A DNA stretch of 37,489 nt from Desulfarculaceae bacterium (GTDB lineage: Bacteria > Desulfobacterota > Desulfarculia > Desulfarculales > Desulfarculaceae): the NCBI GenBank assembly GCA_021737645.1, contig JAIPDO010000039.1, forward strand, positions 1 through 37,489, given 5' to 3'. A program made the position numbers and the translations under genes. The notes under the pieces were generated by a model that saw only the letters and a program-made list of their open reading frames with translations, ran no database searches and was not told where the DNA came from. Below are positions 15,701 to 22,659 of the stretch, piece by piece. Position 1 is the stretch's first letter. Every line of letters starts with the position of its first letter.

Positions 15701-16213
15701 ATGAGCGACAACAAGCAAGTAACCATGCACGGCAATCCCCTGAACCTGCTGGGCCAGGAAGTGGCCGTGGGCCAGGCGGCCCCGGACGCCGAGCTTTTGA
15801 ACAACGATCTGGCCCCGGTGAAGATCAGCGACTACCAGGGCAAAGTGGTGATTGTTTCGGTGGTGCCCTCCCTGGACACTCCCACCTGCGATCTGCAAAC
15901 CCGGCGCTTCAACAGCGAGGCGGCGGGCCTGGGGGGCGACGTGGTGATCCTCACCATCAGCATGGACCTGCCCTTTGCCCAGAAGCGCTGGTGCGGCGCG
16001 GCTGGGGCCGACGCGGTGGTCACCCTGTCCGACCACCGTGAGGCGGCCTTCGGCATGGCCTACGGCCTGCTGATCAAAGAGCTGCGCCTGCTGGCCAGGG
16101 CGGTTTTGGTCTTGGACCGCGAAGGCAAGATCACCTACATCCAGCGGGTGACGGAGCTCAGCGAGGAGCCTGACTACGACGAGGTGCTGGCTGCGGTGAA
16201 AAAGGTGGTCTAG
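15701..16213 (+). CDS. tpx: Thiol peroxidase (atypical 2-Cys peroxiredoxin)
   Basis: A 170-residue thioredoxin-dependent peroxidase reducing H2O2 and alkyl hydroperoxides. The peroxidatic Cys63 lies in VPSLDTPTCDLQTRRFN, the family active site (Thr60 and Arg-bearing segment); the resolving Cys98 lies in FAQKRWCGAAGAD. These correspond to Cys61 and Cys95 of E. coli Tpx. Length and fold match the family. An AAGGAGAAA ribosome site precedes the ATG. It diverges from rubrerythrin across 224 bp that contain the Fur/PerR-like box, so the pair forms a small peroxide-defence locus. A bidirectional-looking hairpin follows 17 bp after the stop. Confidence 0.95.
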   Translation: MSDNKQVTMHGNPLNLLGQEVAVGQAAPDAELLNNDLAPVKISDYQGKVVIVSVVPSLDTPTCDLQTRRFNSEAAGLGGDVVILTISMDLPFAQKRWCGAAGADAVVTLSDHREAAFGMAYGLLIKELRLLARAVLVLDREGKITYIQRVTELSEEPDYDEVLAAVKKVV

Positions 16214-16230
16214 CCGCCACGCGTGAGAAT

Positions 16231-16259
16231 AAAAAAGGGGCCGGCTTGTCGCCGGCCCC
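16231..16259 (-). terminator. Terminator between convergent tpx and SpoIIAA-like genes
   Basis: A perfect 9-bp stem GGGGCCGGC/GCCGGCCCC (16237-16245, 16251-16259) with a 5-nt loop, followed on the minus strand by TTTTTT (16236-16231). It best serves the leftward gene ending at 16280; plus-strand reading gives a weaker tail (TTGGCTTTG). Confidence 0.85.
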
Positions 16260-16279
16260 TTGGCTTTGATCGGGTCGCG

Positions 16280-16642
16280 TCAGGCGGTCACCCACTCCCA
16301 GGCCTGCTCCTCCTGGCCTGCCGCGAAGTTCTTCACCTCGCCGGACATGAAGTGCTGGCTCACGTCCATGGACCACTTCACCCATTTGGGCGCGCCCACC
16401 AGGGCCAGCTTGGCGAAGTCCTTGCGGTGCTTGAAGCCGAAGGCCGCGTCGTCCCAGGCCCCTCTGGCTTCCCAACCCCGGAACTCCGGGCTCATGACCA
16501 TCATGAAGCGGGCCTTGCCCTGCTTGGCAATCATCTCCCTGAGCCGGGGGATGAGCACCTGCTGATAGTCGGTGTCGGTGAGCTTGCCCCGTGCCAACAA
16601 CGCCACGGCGGCCTCGGTGCTCTGCGGCATCAGTTCCAACAT
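16280..16642 (-). CDS. SpoIIAA-like / STAS-type protein
   Basis: A 120-residue protein resembling the SpoIIAA-like family (STAS-like fold; lipid-binding or unknown roles). Typical features are VALLARGKLTDTDYQQVLIPRLREMI at the N terminus, the strand KARFMMVMSPEFRGWEARGAWDDAAFGFKHRKDFAKLALVGAPKWVKWSMDVSQHFM, and the Trp-rich end EEQAWEWVTA. The start ATG at 16642 has GGGAGGG 7 nt upstream; an in-frame codon 26 residues further up lacks support. It lies 126 bp downstream of the tetR gene on the same strand, and the terminator at 16231 follows. I cannot assign a cellular role. Confidence 0.82.
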   Translation of the reverse strand: MLELMPQSTEAAVALLARGKLTDTDYQQVLIPRLREMIAKQGKARFMMVMSPEFRGWEARGAWDDAAFGFKHRKDFAKLALVGAPKWVKWSMDVSQHFMSGEVKNFAAGQEEQAWEWVTA

Positions 16643-16768
16643 CAGCCGTCCCTCCCCGCAATAGATTCCTCGGCTCAAGCCGGGGGCTTTCAAGTTGGGG
16701 AGATCGTGATGCCGCCGCACCGGCGCCTGGCTTCTAACTCTTAATGTAGCCTATCTGCCCTGGATTGC

Positions 16769-17398
16769 TCAACGGGCCAACCCCCTGGCCAGGGCCCGGC
16801 CCAGGCGGTCCAGCAACTCCAGGGGGGTGTCCGCCCCCAGCTTAAGGGAAGCGCCCAGCCAGAAGAAGCCGCCGGCCGTGGAGACAATGGCCAGGGCCAA
16901 CTCCTTGGTCCGCTCCCGTGGCCAGCCCAACTGTTCCCCGGCCGGGGTGATCATCTGGGCCACCATGTCCAGGTGCGCGTCCACGCGCTGCACCGCCGCC
17001 TGGTGGGCCGCCCCGCCGCTGTCCAGGGCCAGGGCCTGGTTGAGCAGGGCGGCTGCCTCGGGGCGTAGCTGGAAATAGCGCAGATGCACCGCCGCCACGT
17101 CGGCCACCAGGGACTCGGCGTCGGTGGGGGCCAGGCCCAGGGGGCGCACCCGCCGGGCCAGGTCGGTGAGCACCTGGTCCAGCAGCTCGGCCACAAAGGC
17201 GTCCTTGGTTGGCCAGTGGGTGAAAAAGGTTCCCTTGCCCACCCCGGCGGCGGCGGTGATATCCACCACCTTGGCCGCGGCCAAGCCCTGGCGGGCGATG
17301 AGTTTCAGGCCCTCCTCGCTTAGGCGGCGGGCCGCCTGGCGGCGGCGCAACTGGCGGGGGCTGGGGGTGGCTTGGTCCATGGTTGCTTGCGTGTTCAT
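16769..17398 (-). CDS. TetR/AcrR family transcriptional regulator
   Basis: A 209-residue repressor-type protein. The N-terminal helix-turn-helix covers about residues 20-70: EEGLKLIARQGLAAAKVVDITAAAGVGKGTFFTHWPTKDAFVAELL, with recognition helix GKGTFFTHW. The C-terminal ligand domain is Ala/Leu-rich and does not identify the ligand. The first residues (MNTQATMDQATPSPRQLRRRQAARR) are a basic extension. A palindrome (TGACC-N4-GGTCA) 17 bp upstream of the start suggests autoregulation and may also affect the divergent DUF6125-type gene. The SpoIIAA-like gene lies downstream on the same strand. Confidence 0.92.
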   Translation of the reverse strand: MNTQATMDQATPSPRQLRRRQAARRLSEEGLKLIARQGLAAAKVVDITAAAGVGKGTFFTHWPTKDAFVAELLDQVLTDLARRVRPLGLAPTDAESLVADVAAVHLRYFQLRPEAAALLNQALALDSGGAAHQAAVQRVDAHLDMVAQMITPAGEQLGWPRERTKELALAIVSTAGGFFWLGASLKLGADTPLELLDRLGRALARGLAR

Positions 17399-17414
17399 GA
17401 GGCAGATTTTCCCC

Positions 17415-17428
17415 TGACCCGGCGGTCA
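17415..17428. promoter_or_regulatory. Candidate TetR operator
   Basis: The perfect palindrome TGACC-CGGC-GGTCA lies 17 bp upstream of the tetR start and 23 bp before the -35 of the divergent promoter. TetR regulators commonly bind such sites next to their own gene. Confidence 0.5.
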
Positions 17429-17450
17429 ATGTCAACCAGTGCGGTGCGGC

Positions 17451-17479
17451 TTAACAGACGAGGCGGGTTGGGTTATGAT
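17451..17479 (+). promoter_or_regulatory. Sigma-70 promoter of the DUF6125-type gene
   Basis: TTAACA (17451-17456) and TATGAT (17474-17479) are each one base from consensus with a 17-bp spacer; the start codon is 40 bp further on. Confidence 0.65.
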
Positions 17480-17519
17480 TGTCTGCCTAGTCACGCGCAA
17501 CCTCACCAGGGAGAAGCGA

Positions 17520-18266
17520 ATGTCCTCGCAGACGACCCAACTGGACAACCTGGATCAGGGCCAATTGGTCCGATTCGTCTTGGAGACTTTTCACCGCAAC
17601 TTGATCCACTACGGCCTTTGGTTCCGCGAGGTGGAGCACCAAAACGGCATGGAGAACGTGCTGGAGGCCGACTACGAAGTTTTCGAATCCTGCATGACCT
17701 TTGAGATGGCCCGCATGGGCAAGATACTGGGCTTCGAGGTGGATAAAAAGGGCGTGCCGTTGAAGCTCAAGAACATGAGCCGCGACGAACTCCTGGAGCT
17801 GGCCAAGGGCTCGGCGGCCAACTGGCTGGCCACCGACGGGCTGTGGTTTCAGGCGGTGGAGCAGGCCCACGGCATGGAGGCGGCCAAGCGGGCCAACGAC
17901 CTGTGCTGGAGCCGCCTGAGCCCCCACGAGGCCTATTACATCAAGAAACTGCTGGGCCTGGGCGAGATGCCCGGCCTGGACGGGCTAAAGGCCGCCCTGG
18001 GCCTGCGCAACTACTCTCTGGTCAACGTGCAGTCCATCCACGATGTGGACGAGCACAGTTTCATCTTCCAGATGAACGACTGCCGGGTGCAGAGCGCCCG
18101 CAAGCGCCGGGGCCTGCCCGACTATCCCTGCCACTCGGTGGGCATGGTGGAGTACCCCGCCTTTGCCCGCAGCATAGACAAGCGCATTACCACCGAATGC
18201 GTGGGCTGTCCGCCGGAGCATCCCGAGGAGTGGTATTGCGCCTGGAAATTTACGCTGGTTGAGTAA
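17520..18266 (+). CDS. DUF6125-type cytosolic protein with internal duplication
   Basis: A 248-residue soluble protein that I match to the DUF6125 type common in anaerobes; function unknown. It contains two related helical units: HYGLWFREVEHQNGMENVLEAD (about residues 32-53) and TDGLWFQAVEQAHGMEAAKRAND (about 101-123). The C-terminal domain has conserved-looking Cys: MNDCRVQSARKRRGLPDYPC and TTECVGCPPEHPEEWYCAW. This resembles the L-2-amino-thiazoline-4-carboxylic acid hydrolase-like fold and could bind a metal. The start ATG at 17520 has AGGGAGAAG upstream, and a good promoter lies 40 bp before it. It diverges from tetR; a structured-repeat fragment and full copy follow its stop. Confidence 0.75.
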   Translation: MSSQTTQLDNLDQGQLVRFVLETFHRNLIHYGLWFREVEHQNGMENVLEADYEVFESCMTFEMARMGKILGFEVDKKGVPLKLKNMSRDELLELAKGSAANWLATDGLWFQAVEQAHGMEAAKRANDLCWSRLSPHEAYYIKKLLGLGEMPGLDGLKAALGLRNYSLVNVQSIHDVDEHSFIFQMNDCRVQSARKRRGLPDYPCHSVGMVEYPAFARSIDKRITTECVGCPPEHPEEWYCAWKFTLVE

Positions 18267-18279
18267 GAGAGGCCACCTG

Positions 18280-18472
18280 CGGCTGCGCCAGGAAGCGCCA
18301 TGCTGCGTTGGCGGCATCGCTCCGGCAGTGGTTTTAAGTATCTGGCCGCCTGCGGCTGCGCCAGACCCCGCATGGCAGCGTTGTCGGCTGCGCGTCGGCC
18401 TCGCTGTAGGCTTGGCTACAGCTGCGGCCCCCGCTTGCCTGCCGCCTTGCCCTGCGGTGCCTGGCTGTGCCG
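18280..18472 (+). repeat. Structured dispersed repeat, copy 3, preceded by a 5' fragment
   Basis: A 5' fragment (18280 to about 18322, containing GCCAGG and ATGCTGCGTTGGCGG) begins 13 bp after the stop codon. A full copy follows at 18353-18472: outer stem CGGC-tgc-GCCAG with CTGGC-tgt-GCCG, central stem GCTGTAG/CTACAGC (18403-18409, 18416-18422). The arrangement looks like one copy inserted into another or a tandem with deletion. Together with the terminator at 18521-18559 it fills the 319-bp gap between two convergent genes. Confidence 0.82.
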
Positions 18473-18520
18473 CACCTGGCGCCGGCGGTCGGGGATGATT
18501 GAAGAAAAAACAGACAGGGG

Positions 18521-18559
18521 AAATTTGAAAGGCCAGCGCCACTTGATGTAGCGCTGGCC
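18521..18559 (-). terminator. Terminator of the molybdopterin oxidoreductase gene
   Basis: A perfect 9-bp stem GGCCAGCGC/GCGCTGGCC (18531-18539, 18551-18559) with an 11-nt loop; on the minus strand TTTCAAATTT follows. It begins 27 bp past the stop codon. Confidence 0.75.
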
Positions 18560-18585
18560 CGTTGCTTGTCGCTTGGCGAAGCAGC

Positions 18586-20670
18586 CTAGGTTACTTTCTC
18601 CACCTTGCAGGGGATCGCCGCCATATTGGGAGTGCCGAATTCTTTACCGAGCTTGGCCGCGCTGGTGAGCATGTTGAAGTTGGCCCGCTCCCAGCCGCCC
18701 AGGGGGTCGGCTGCGGATTCCTCGGGGAACCACCAGCCGTGCTCGGCGTAGACCACGCCGGGGCGCACCCTCTCATTGAGCTTGGCCTTCTGCACTATGC
18801 TCCCTTGCTTGGTGCTCACCCGCACCTGGTCCCCCTCGCCGATGCCCAGGCGCGCCGCGTCGGCCGGGTTCATCTCGGTGATGGGCTCGGGGTTCTGGTC
18901 GCGTAGCTCCTTGACCCAGCGATAGGAGGAGTGCAGGGCCACCTTGTTTTTGCGCCCGGTGAGCACCAGGGGGAACTCCTCATCGGTATCCTCGGGAAAG
19001 CCCGCCCAGGCGGGCAGGGGAGGCAGGCCGAATTTATCCGCCGTGGACAGCAGCAGCTCCACCTTACCGGTGGGGGTGCGGAAGCCCTTTTCCGCGTACT
19101 TGGTGAACTTCTGCGGGCCCTGCAAATGGCCCCGCTCCACGAATTCCTCCCAGCTAACCCCGCTGGGCTCCAGCACCATGTCCAGCATGTCGTGGTAGTC
19201 CTCGGGCCAAATATCCTCCCCGGCCAGGCGGCGGCCCAGGTCGCAGCATATCTGCATGGGCGCGCGGCACTCCTCTGGCGGGTCCACCACATGGGGCCGG
19301 GCCAGGATAAATCCGTGGCCTATGCCGTAGTGGCCGATATCGTCGAACTCCAGGCTGGCCGCCGCGGGCAGCACCACGTCGGCCAGGGCCGCGCTGGGGG
19401 TCATGAAAAGCTCGGCGCAGGCGAAAAACTCCAGGCTCTCCAGGGCCCGCTTGGTCAGGCGGCTGTCCGCCCAGACCATCAGCGGGTTGGTGTCCATGGA
19501 GAACAAGCCCTTCACGGGATAGGGCTCGCCCTCCAGGATGGCCCGGCGCAGATAGGCCGGGGGGATGGTCATGAAGCGGGGGATCACCCCGTGGGCCGCG
19601 CTGAGCATTTCCTTGCGCTTGTTGGGCACCAGGTCGGCCCGCACGTAGGGCCCCAGCCCGGCGATTTTGGGCTCCAGGGGGTAGATGTTGCCCCCGGCCA
19701 CGTCCAGGTTGCCGCTCAGGGCCATGAGGCACACCAGGCCCCTGGCCGCGTGGAAGGCGTTGTTGGTGTGCTCGATGGGGTTGCCCCAGGCCAGGGCCGC
19801 GGGCTTGGCCTGGGCGTAGAGCCTGGCCGCCCGGCGTATCTGCTCCGGCTCCAGCCAGGTGATGGCCGCCACTCGCTCCGGGGGGTAGTCGGCGGCGTGG
19901 GCGGCCAGTTCGGCAAATCCGTGGGTGTGCTGCTCCACAAACTTGGCGTCGTAGAGCTTCTCCTCGATGATTACGTTGATCATGCCCAGAGCCAGGGCCG
20001 CGTCGCTGCCCGGCCGAAGCGGCAGCCACAGCTCGGCCTTGTCGGCCAACCCACTGCGATAGGGGTCGATGACCATGAGCTTGGTGCCGCGCCCCACCTG
20101 CTTGAGCAGTTGGGAGCAGATGCCGCCCTCTTCGTTGGTGTTGGTGACCGCGCTGGCCCACAGCACCACCAGCTCGCTGGGGTGCTTGAAATCCACCACC
20201 GGGTAGAAGCCGCAGGTATGCACCCCGGAGACTTCCCTGGGGGCGTGGCACACGTCTTGGCTGGCCACCAGGTTGGGCGAGCCGAAGGTGTTGGCCAGGC
20301 GGATCTGGCCGAAGTGGTCCAGGCCCTTGGGCATGCCCAGGCCAAAGGCCACCGAGCGGGCCCCGTCGCGCTGCCTGATTCCGTCCAGGCGGGCGCTGAT
20401 TTCTTCCAGGGCCTGGTCCCAGGAGATGCGCTCCCAGTTTCCCGAGCCCCGCTCCCCAACCCGGCGCACCGGGTGGCGCAGGCGCTGGGGGTGGTCCAGG
20501 CGCTTTGGCGAGGCCAGGCCCTTGGGGCACACGTAGCCTTGGTTCAGCCAGCCGTCGGGATCGCCCTTTACCTTTACGATGCGCCCGCCCTGCACGGTAA
20601 CGATGAGCCCACAGCCGCCGTGATCCATGTAGGAGCAGTGGGTCTTGATCTCGCGCGATTTTTGGTCCAT
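18586..20670 (-). CDS. Molybdopterin/tungstopterin oxidoreductase with altered Fe-S ligand set
   Basis: A 694-residue catalytic subunit of the DMSO-reductase superfamily. The N-terminal cluster motif is unusual: Cys12, Cys20 and Cys48 (in VCPKG) are present, but the second Cys of the usual four is missing; Asp16-His17 stand in its place (CSYMDHGGC). The metal-ligand loop SQDVCHAP has Cys141 followed by His, as at the Sec/Cys site of formate dehydrogenase. Pterin-binding stretches include VLWASAVTNTNEEGG, VIDPYRSGLADKAELWLPLRPGSDAAL and, near the C terminus, TEMNPADAARLGIGEGDQVRVSTKQG and EHGWWFPEE. There is no Tat signal, so it is cytoplasmic. No electron-transfer subunit is adjacent. A DUF169 gene diverges from it. 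Substrate unknown; related enzymes include Phs/Psr, formate dehydrogenase and acetylene hydratase. Confidence 0.88.
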   Translation of the reverse strand: MDQKSREIKTHCSYMDHGGCGLIVTVQGGRIVKVKGDPDGWLNQGYVCPKGLASPKRLDHPQRLRHPVRRVGERGSGNWERISWDQALEEISARLDGIRQRDGARSVAFGLGMPKGLDHFGQIRLANTFGSPNLVASQDVCHAPREVSGVHTCGFYPVVDFKHPSELVVLWASAVTNTNEEGGICSQLLKQVGRGTKLMVIDPYRSGLADKAELWLPLRPGSDAALALGMINVIIEEKLYDAKFVEQHTHGFAELAAHAADYPPERVAAITWLEPEQIRRAARLYAQAKPAALAWGNPIEHTNNAFHAARGLVCLMALSGNLDVAGGNIYPLEPKIAGLGPYVRADLVPNKRKEMLSAAHGVIPRFMTIPPAYLRRAILEGEPYPVKGLFSMDTNPLMVWADSRLTKRALESLEFFACAELFMTPSAALADVVLPAAASLEFDDIGHYGIGHGFILARPHVVDPPEECRAPMQICCDLGRRLAGEDIWPEDYHDMLDMVLEPSGVSWEEFVERGHLQGPQKFTKYAEKGFRTPTGKVELLLSTADKFGLPPLPAWAGFPEDTDEEFPLVLTGRKNKVALHSSYRWVKELRDQNPEPITEMNPADAARLGIGEGDQVRVSTKQGSIVQKAKLNERVRPGVVYAEHGWWFPEESAADPLGGWERANFNMLTSAAKLGKEFGTPNMAAIPCKVEKVT

Positions 20671-20723
20671 GGCCTTTGCTTGCCTCCGCCCGGTGCTACG
20701 GGGTTATAATTCCCAACGAATGT

Positions 20724-20738
20724 AGCGATTTAATCACT
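20724..20738. promoter_or_regulatory. Near-palindrome in the divergent oxidoreductase/DUF169 promoter region
   Basis: AGCGATT-T-AATCACT has one mismatched arm position and lies midway in the 121-bp region between the two start codons. It could bind a regulator acting on both genes. Confidence 0.4.
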
Positions 20739-20791
20739 GTAGAGTTCGGTTGGCAAGCACGGCATTGATTCAAGCTGAGAAGGGGTCGAGC

Positions 20792-21565
20792 ATGGATCTG
20801 AAAAATGTGGAACAGAAACTCAGCCAGTTTTTGCGCCCGGCCACCTATCCGGTGGCCCTGAGCATAGTGGCTTCGCGCGAGGAATTACCAGATAGTTTTG
20901 CCAAGGCGGCCGAAAAGGCCAGCCCCATGCTGGTGTGCCAGGGCATCACCCTGGCCCGGCGCTACGGCTGGAAGGTTTGCCTGTCGCCCCGGGACATGGT
21001 CTGCCCCCTGGGGGCCATGGCTGTGGGCTTCGCACCGCCCAGCGAGGGCTTTCTTTCCGGCGACACCGGGGTGCCCAACTGGGTGTGCGACGACGCGGCC
21101 CGCTCGGTGGTGGCCGAGGCCATCCCCAAGCTGCCCCACGGCGAAGATGGCTATCTCATCGCCGAGCCCCTGGCCCAGGCCGGCTGGGAGCCGCAGCTCA
21201 TCATCGTCTACGGCAACCCGGCCCAGATGGTTCGCCTGGTGCAGGCTTTGGTGCACCATACCGGCCGCGCCCTGAGCTTCAGCGCCCTGGGGGGCATCGG
21301 CTGCGCCAGCTACATCAGCCAGGCGCTCATCACCGGCCAGTGCCAGATGGTGCCCTGCGGGGCCGGGGACCGCATCTTCGCCATGGCCCAGGACGACGAG
21401 ATGGCCTTTGCCATCCCCGCCGGGGAGGTGGACAAGGTGCTCTCGGGCCTGGAGTTCACCAGCCGAGCCGGTCTGCGCTATCCGGTGACCCCCTACATGC
21501 GCTTTCACACCGAGATGCCCGCCACCTACCAGGCCCTGATGAAAAATCTGACCCCGGAGGAGTAG
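20792..21565 (+). CDS. DUF169 protein, paralogue A
   Basis: A 257-residue soluble protein of the DUF169 family (COG2043), of unknown function. Conserved elements shared with paralogue B at 29340 include CQGITLARRYGWKV, CPLGAMAVGF, EPQLIIVYGNPAQM and ALITGQCQMVPCGAGDRIFAMAQDDEMAF. Cys residues at about 45, 70, 169, 181 and 186 recur in paralogue B and could bind metal or a cofactor. The ATG at 20792 is preferred because it aligns with paralogue B and follows AAGGGG. It diverges from the molybdopterin oxidoreductase and is closed by a strong terminator, so it forms its own unit with that promoter region. A role in CoA-ester or aromatic-acid metabolism is only a guess from context. Confidence 0.88.
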   Translation: MDLKNVEQKLSQFLRPATYPVALSIVASREELPDSFAKAAEKASPMLVCQGITLARRYGWKVCLSPRDMVCPLGAMAVGFAPPSEGFLSGDTGVPNWVCDDAARSVVAEAIPKLPHGEDGYLIAEPLAQAGWEPQLIIVYGNPAQMVRLVQALVHHTGRALSFSALGGIGCASYISQALITGQCQMVPCGAGDRIFAMAQDDEMAFAIPAGEVDKVLSGLEFTSRAGLRYPVTPYMRFHTEMPATYQALMKNLTPEE

Positions 21566-21627
21566 CTTCACAGGGAGGTGAAAACCGGCCGGAGGGCTTT
21601 TCCGGCTGGCCCAAAACACCTGATCGG

Positions 21628-21660
21628 CCCGGCCGGGAGAGCCTCCTGGCCGGGTCTTTT
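21628..21660 (+). terminator. Rho-independent terminator of DUF169-A
   Basis: A 12-bp stem (21628-21639 with 21643-21654, one G-T pair) with a 3-nt loop AGC, followed by TCTTTT. It separates DUF169-A from the GntR/TRAP cluster. Confidence 0.88.
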
Positions 21661-21709
21661 ATGGGATATTCCAAGGTAACAACCTAAAATAAAAGGAAAA
21701 TAAAAGTGG

Positions 21710-21739
21710 TTGACATCGTGAACCCTGTTCAGTTATTTA
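21710..21739 (+). promoter_or_regulatory. Candidate promoter of the GntR/TRAP cluster
   Basis: TTGACA (21710-21715) is a perfect -35. The -10 is poor: TTATTT at 17 bp or TATTTA at 18 bp. A weak -10 next to an operator would suit a regulated promoter. Confidence 0.5.
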
Positions 21740-21748
21740 TGATAGTAC

Positions 21749-21763
21749 GAATGTCTGACATTC
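21749..21763. promoter_or_regulatory. Palindromic operator, probable GntR site
   Basis: GAATGTC-T-GACATTC is a perfect palindrome located about 10 bp beyond the -10 and 36 bp before the gntR start. Its position over the transcription start fits autorepression by the GntR protein. The sequence differs from the E. coli FadR half-site. Confidence 0.62.
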
Positions 21764-21799
21764 ATATGGACGCACATCCAAAGCCGGGAAGGTAAGAGA

Positions 21800-22540
21800 A
21801 TGAGCCAAGGGACCCCCAACGCCAACCAACAACTCTTCACCCCGGTCAAGAACAAGCGCACCTTTGAAGAGGTTTCCTCCAATATCAAGGAATTGATCTT
21901 GGACGGCACCCTCAAGGTGGGCGATCGTCTCCCTCCGGAAACTCAACTAGCCCAGCAATTCAACGTGGGCCGGCAGACCATTAGAGAGGCTCTTCGCCTG
22001 CTGGAGCTGTCCGGATTCATCACCGTGCAGCGAGGCGGCGGCGGGGGCACCATCATCAAGGACACCATCCTTCGGCGCATCAGCGACCTATTCATCGACG
22101 CCTTCCGCATGCGGCGGGTGGGCATTGAGGCCATTACTCAGGCCCGCCTGGAGGTGGAGCGCATCATTCTGGACTACGCCCTGAACAACGCCACCCCCGA
22201 AGACTTGGAAAAGCTGAGGGGCAACGTGGCCCAAGCCAAAGAGATCGTGGAGTCGGGCCAACTGGCCACCGAGGCCAACGCCCAGTTCCATGGGCTTTTG
22301 GCCAAGGCCACCGGCAACCCGGTATTCGTCATGGTTTTGGAATCGATCATGGCGGTACACCTGGATTTTCTTACCAGGGTGCCGGCGAGCCTGGAGACCT
22401 CGATCAAGGTGGTCAAGGCTCACGAGCAACTCTTGGTAGCCATAGAGCAGGGCGACCGCGCCAAGGCCCAGAGCCTGCTGGAAGACCACCTCACCGAAGT
22501 GCGCGAGCGCCTGCACCAGGTGGACCAGGAAGAAGCCTGA
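21800..22540 (+). CDS. GntR-family (FadR/FCD subfamily) transcriptional regulator
   Basis: A 246-residue regulator. The winged helix-turn-helix spans about residues 20-90: SNIKELILDGTLKVGDRLPPETQLAQQFNVGRQTIREALRLLELSGFITVQRGGGGGTII, with an unusually Gly-rich wing. The C-terminal FCD domain is all-helical and probably binds a carboxylate or acyl ligand with a metal; candidates for its His ligands are in NAQFHGLLA and VVKAHEQLL. The ATG at 21800 has GGAAGG upstream. It is the first gene of the co-directional TRAP/CoA cluster and almost certainly regulates it, with a perfect palindrome in its own promoter. The inducer should be the imported acid or its CoA ester (inference). Confidence 0.93.
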   Translation: MSQGTPNANQQLFTPVKNKRTFEEVSSNIKELILDGTLKVGDRLPPETQLAQQFNVGRQTIREALRLLELSGFITVQRGGGGGTIIKDTILRRISDLFIDAFRMRRVGIEAITQARLEVERIILDYALNNATPEDLEKLRGNVAQAKEIVESGQLATEANAQFHGLLAKATGNPVFVMVLESIMAVHLDFLTRVPASLETSIKVVKAHEQLLVAIEQGDRAKAQSLLEDHLTEVRERLHQVDQEEA

Positions 22541-22546
22541 CACCGC

Positions 22547-22637
22547 CGCCGCCGTTGGCGGCGACCAATAGGGTCGTCCCCGAGAGAGGGGCAAAAGGTC
22601 TGATGTCAACCGGTTCGCCCACGGCGCAGCGCCGTGG
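22547..22637 (+). other. Two leader hairpins between gntR and dctP
   Basis: CGCCGCC-GTT-GGCGGCG (22547-22563) begins just after the gntR stop; CCACGGC-GCAGC-GCCGTGG (22619-22637) ends 22 bp before the dctP start. No T run follows either, so they are more likely processing, stability or attenuation structures than terminators. Confidence 0.45.
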
Positions 22638-22659
22638 CGGATCAAAGGGAGGGAATGTG

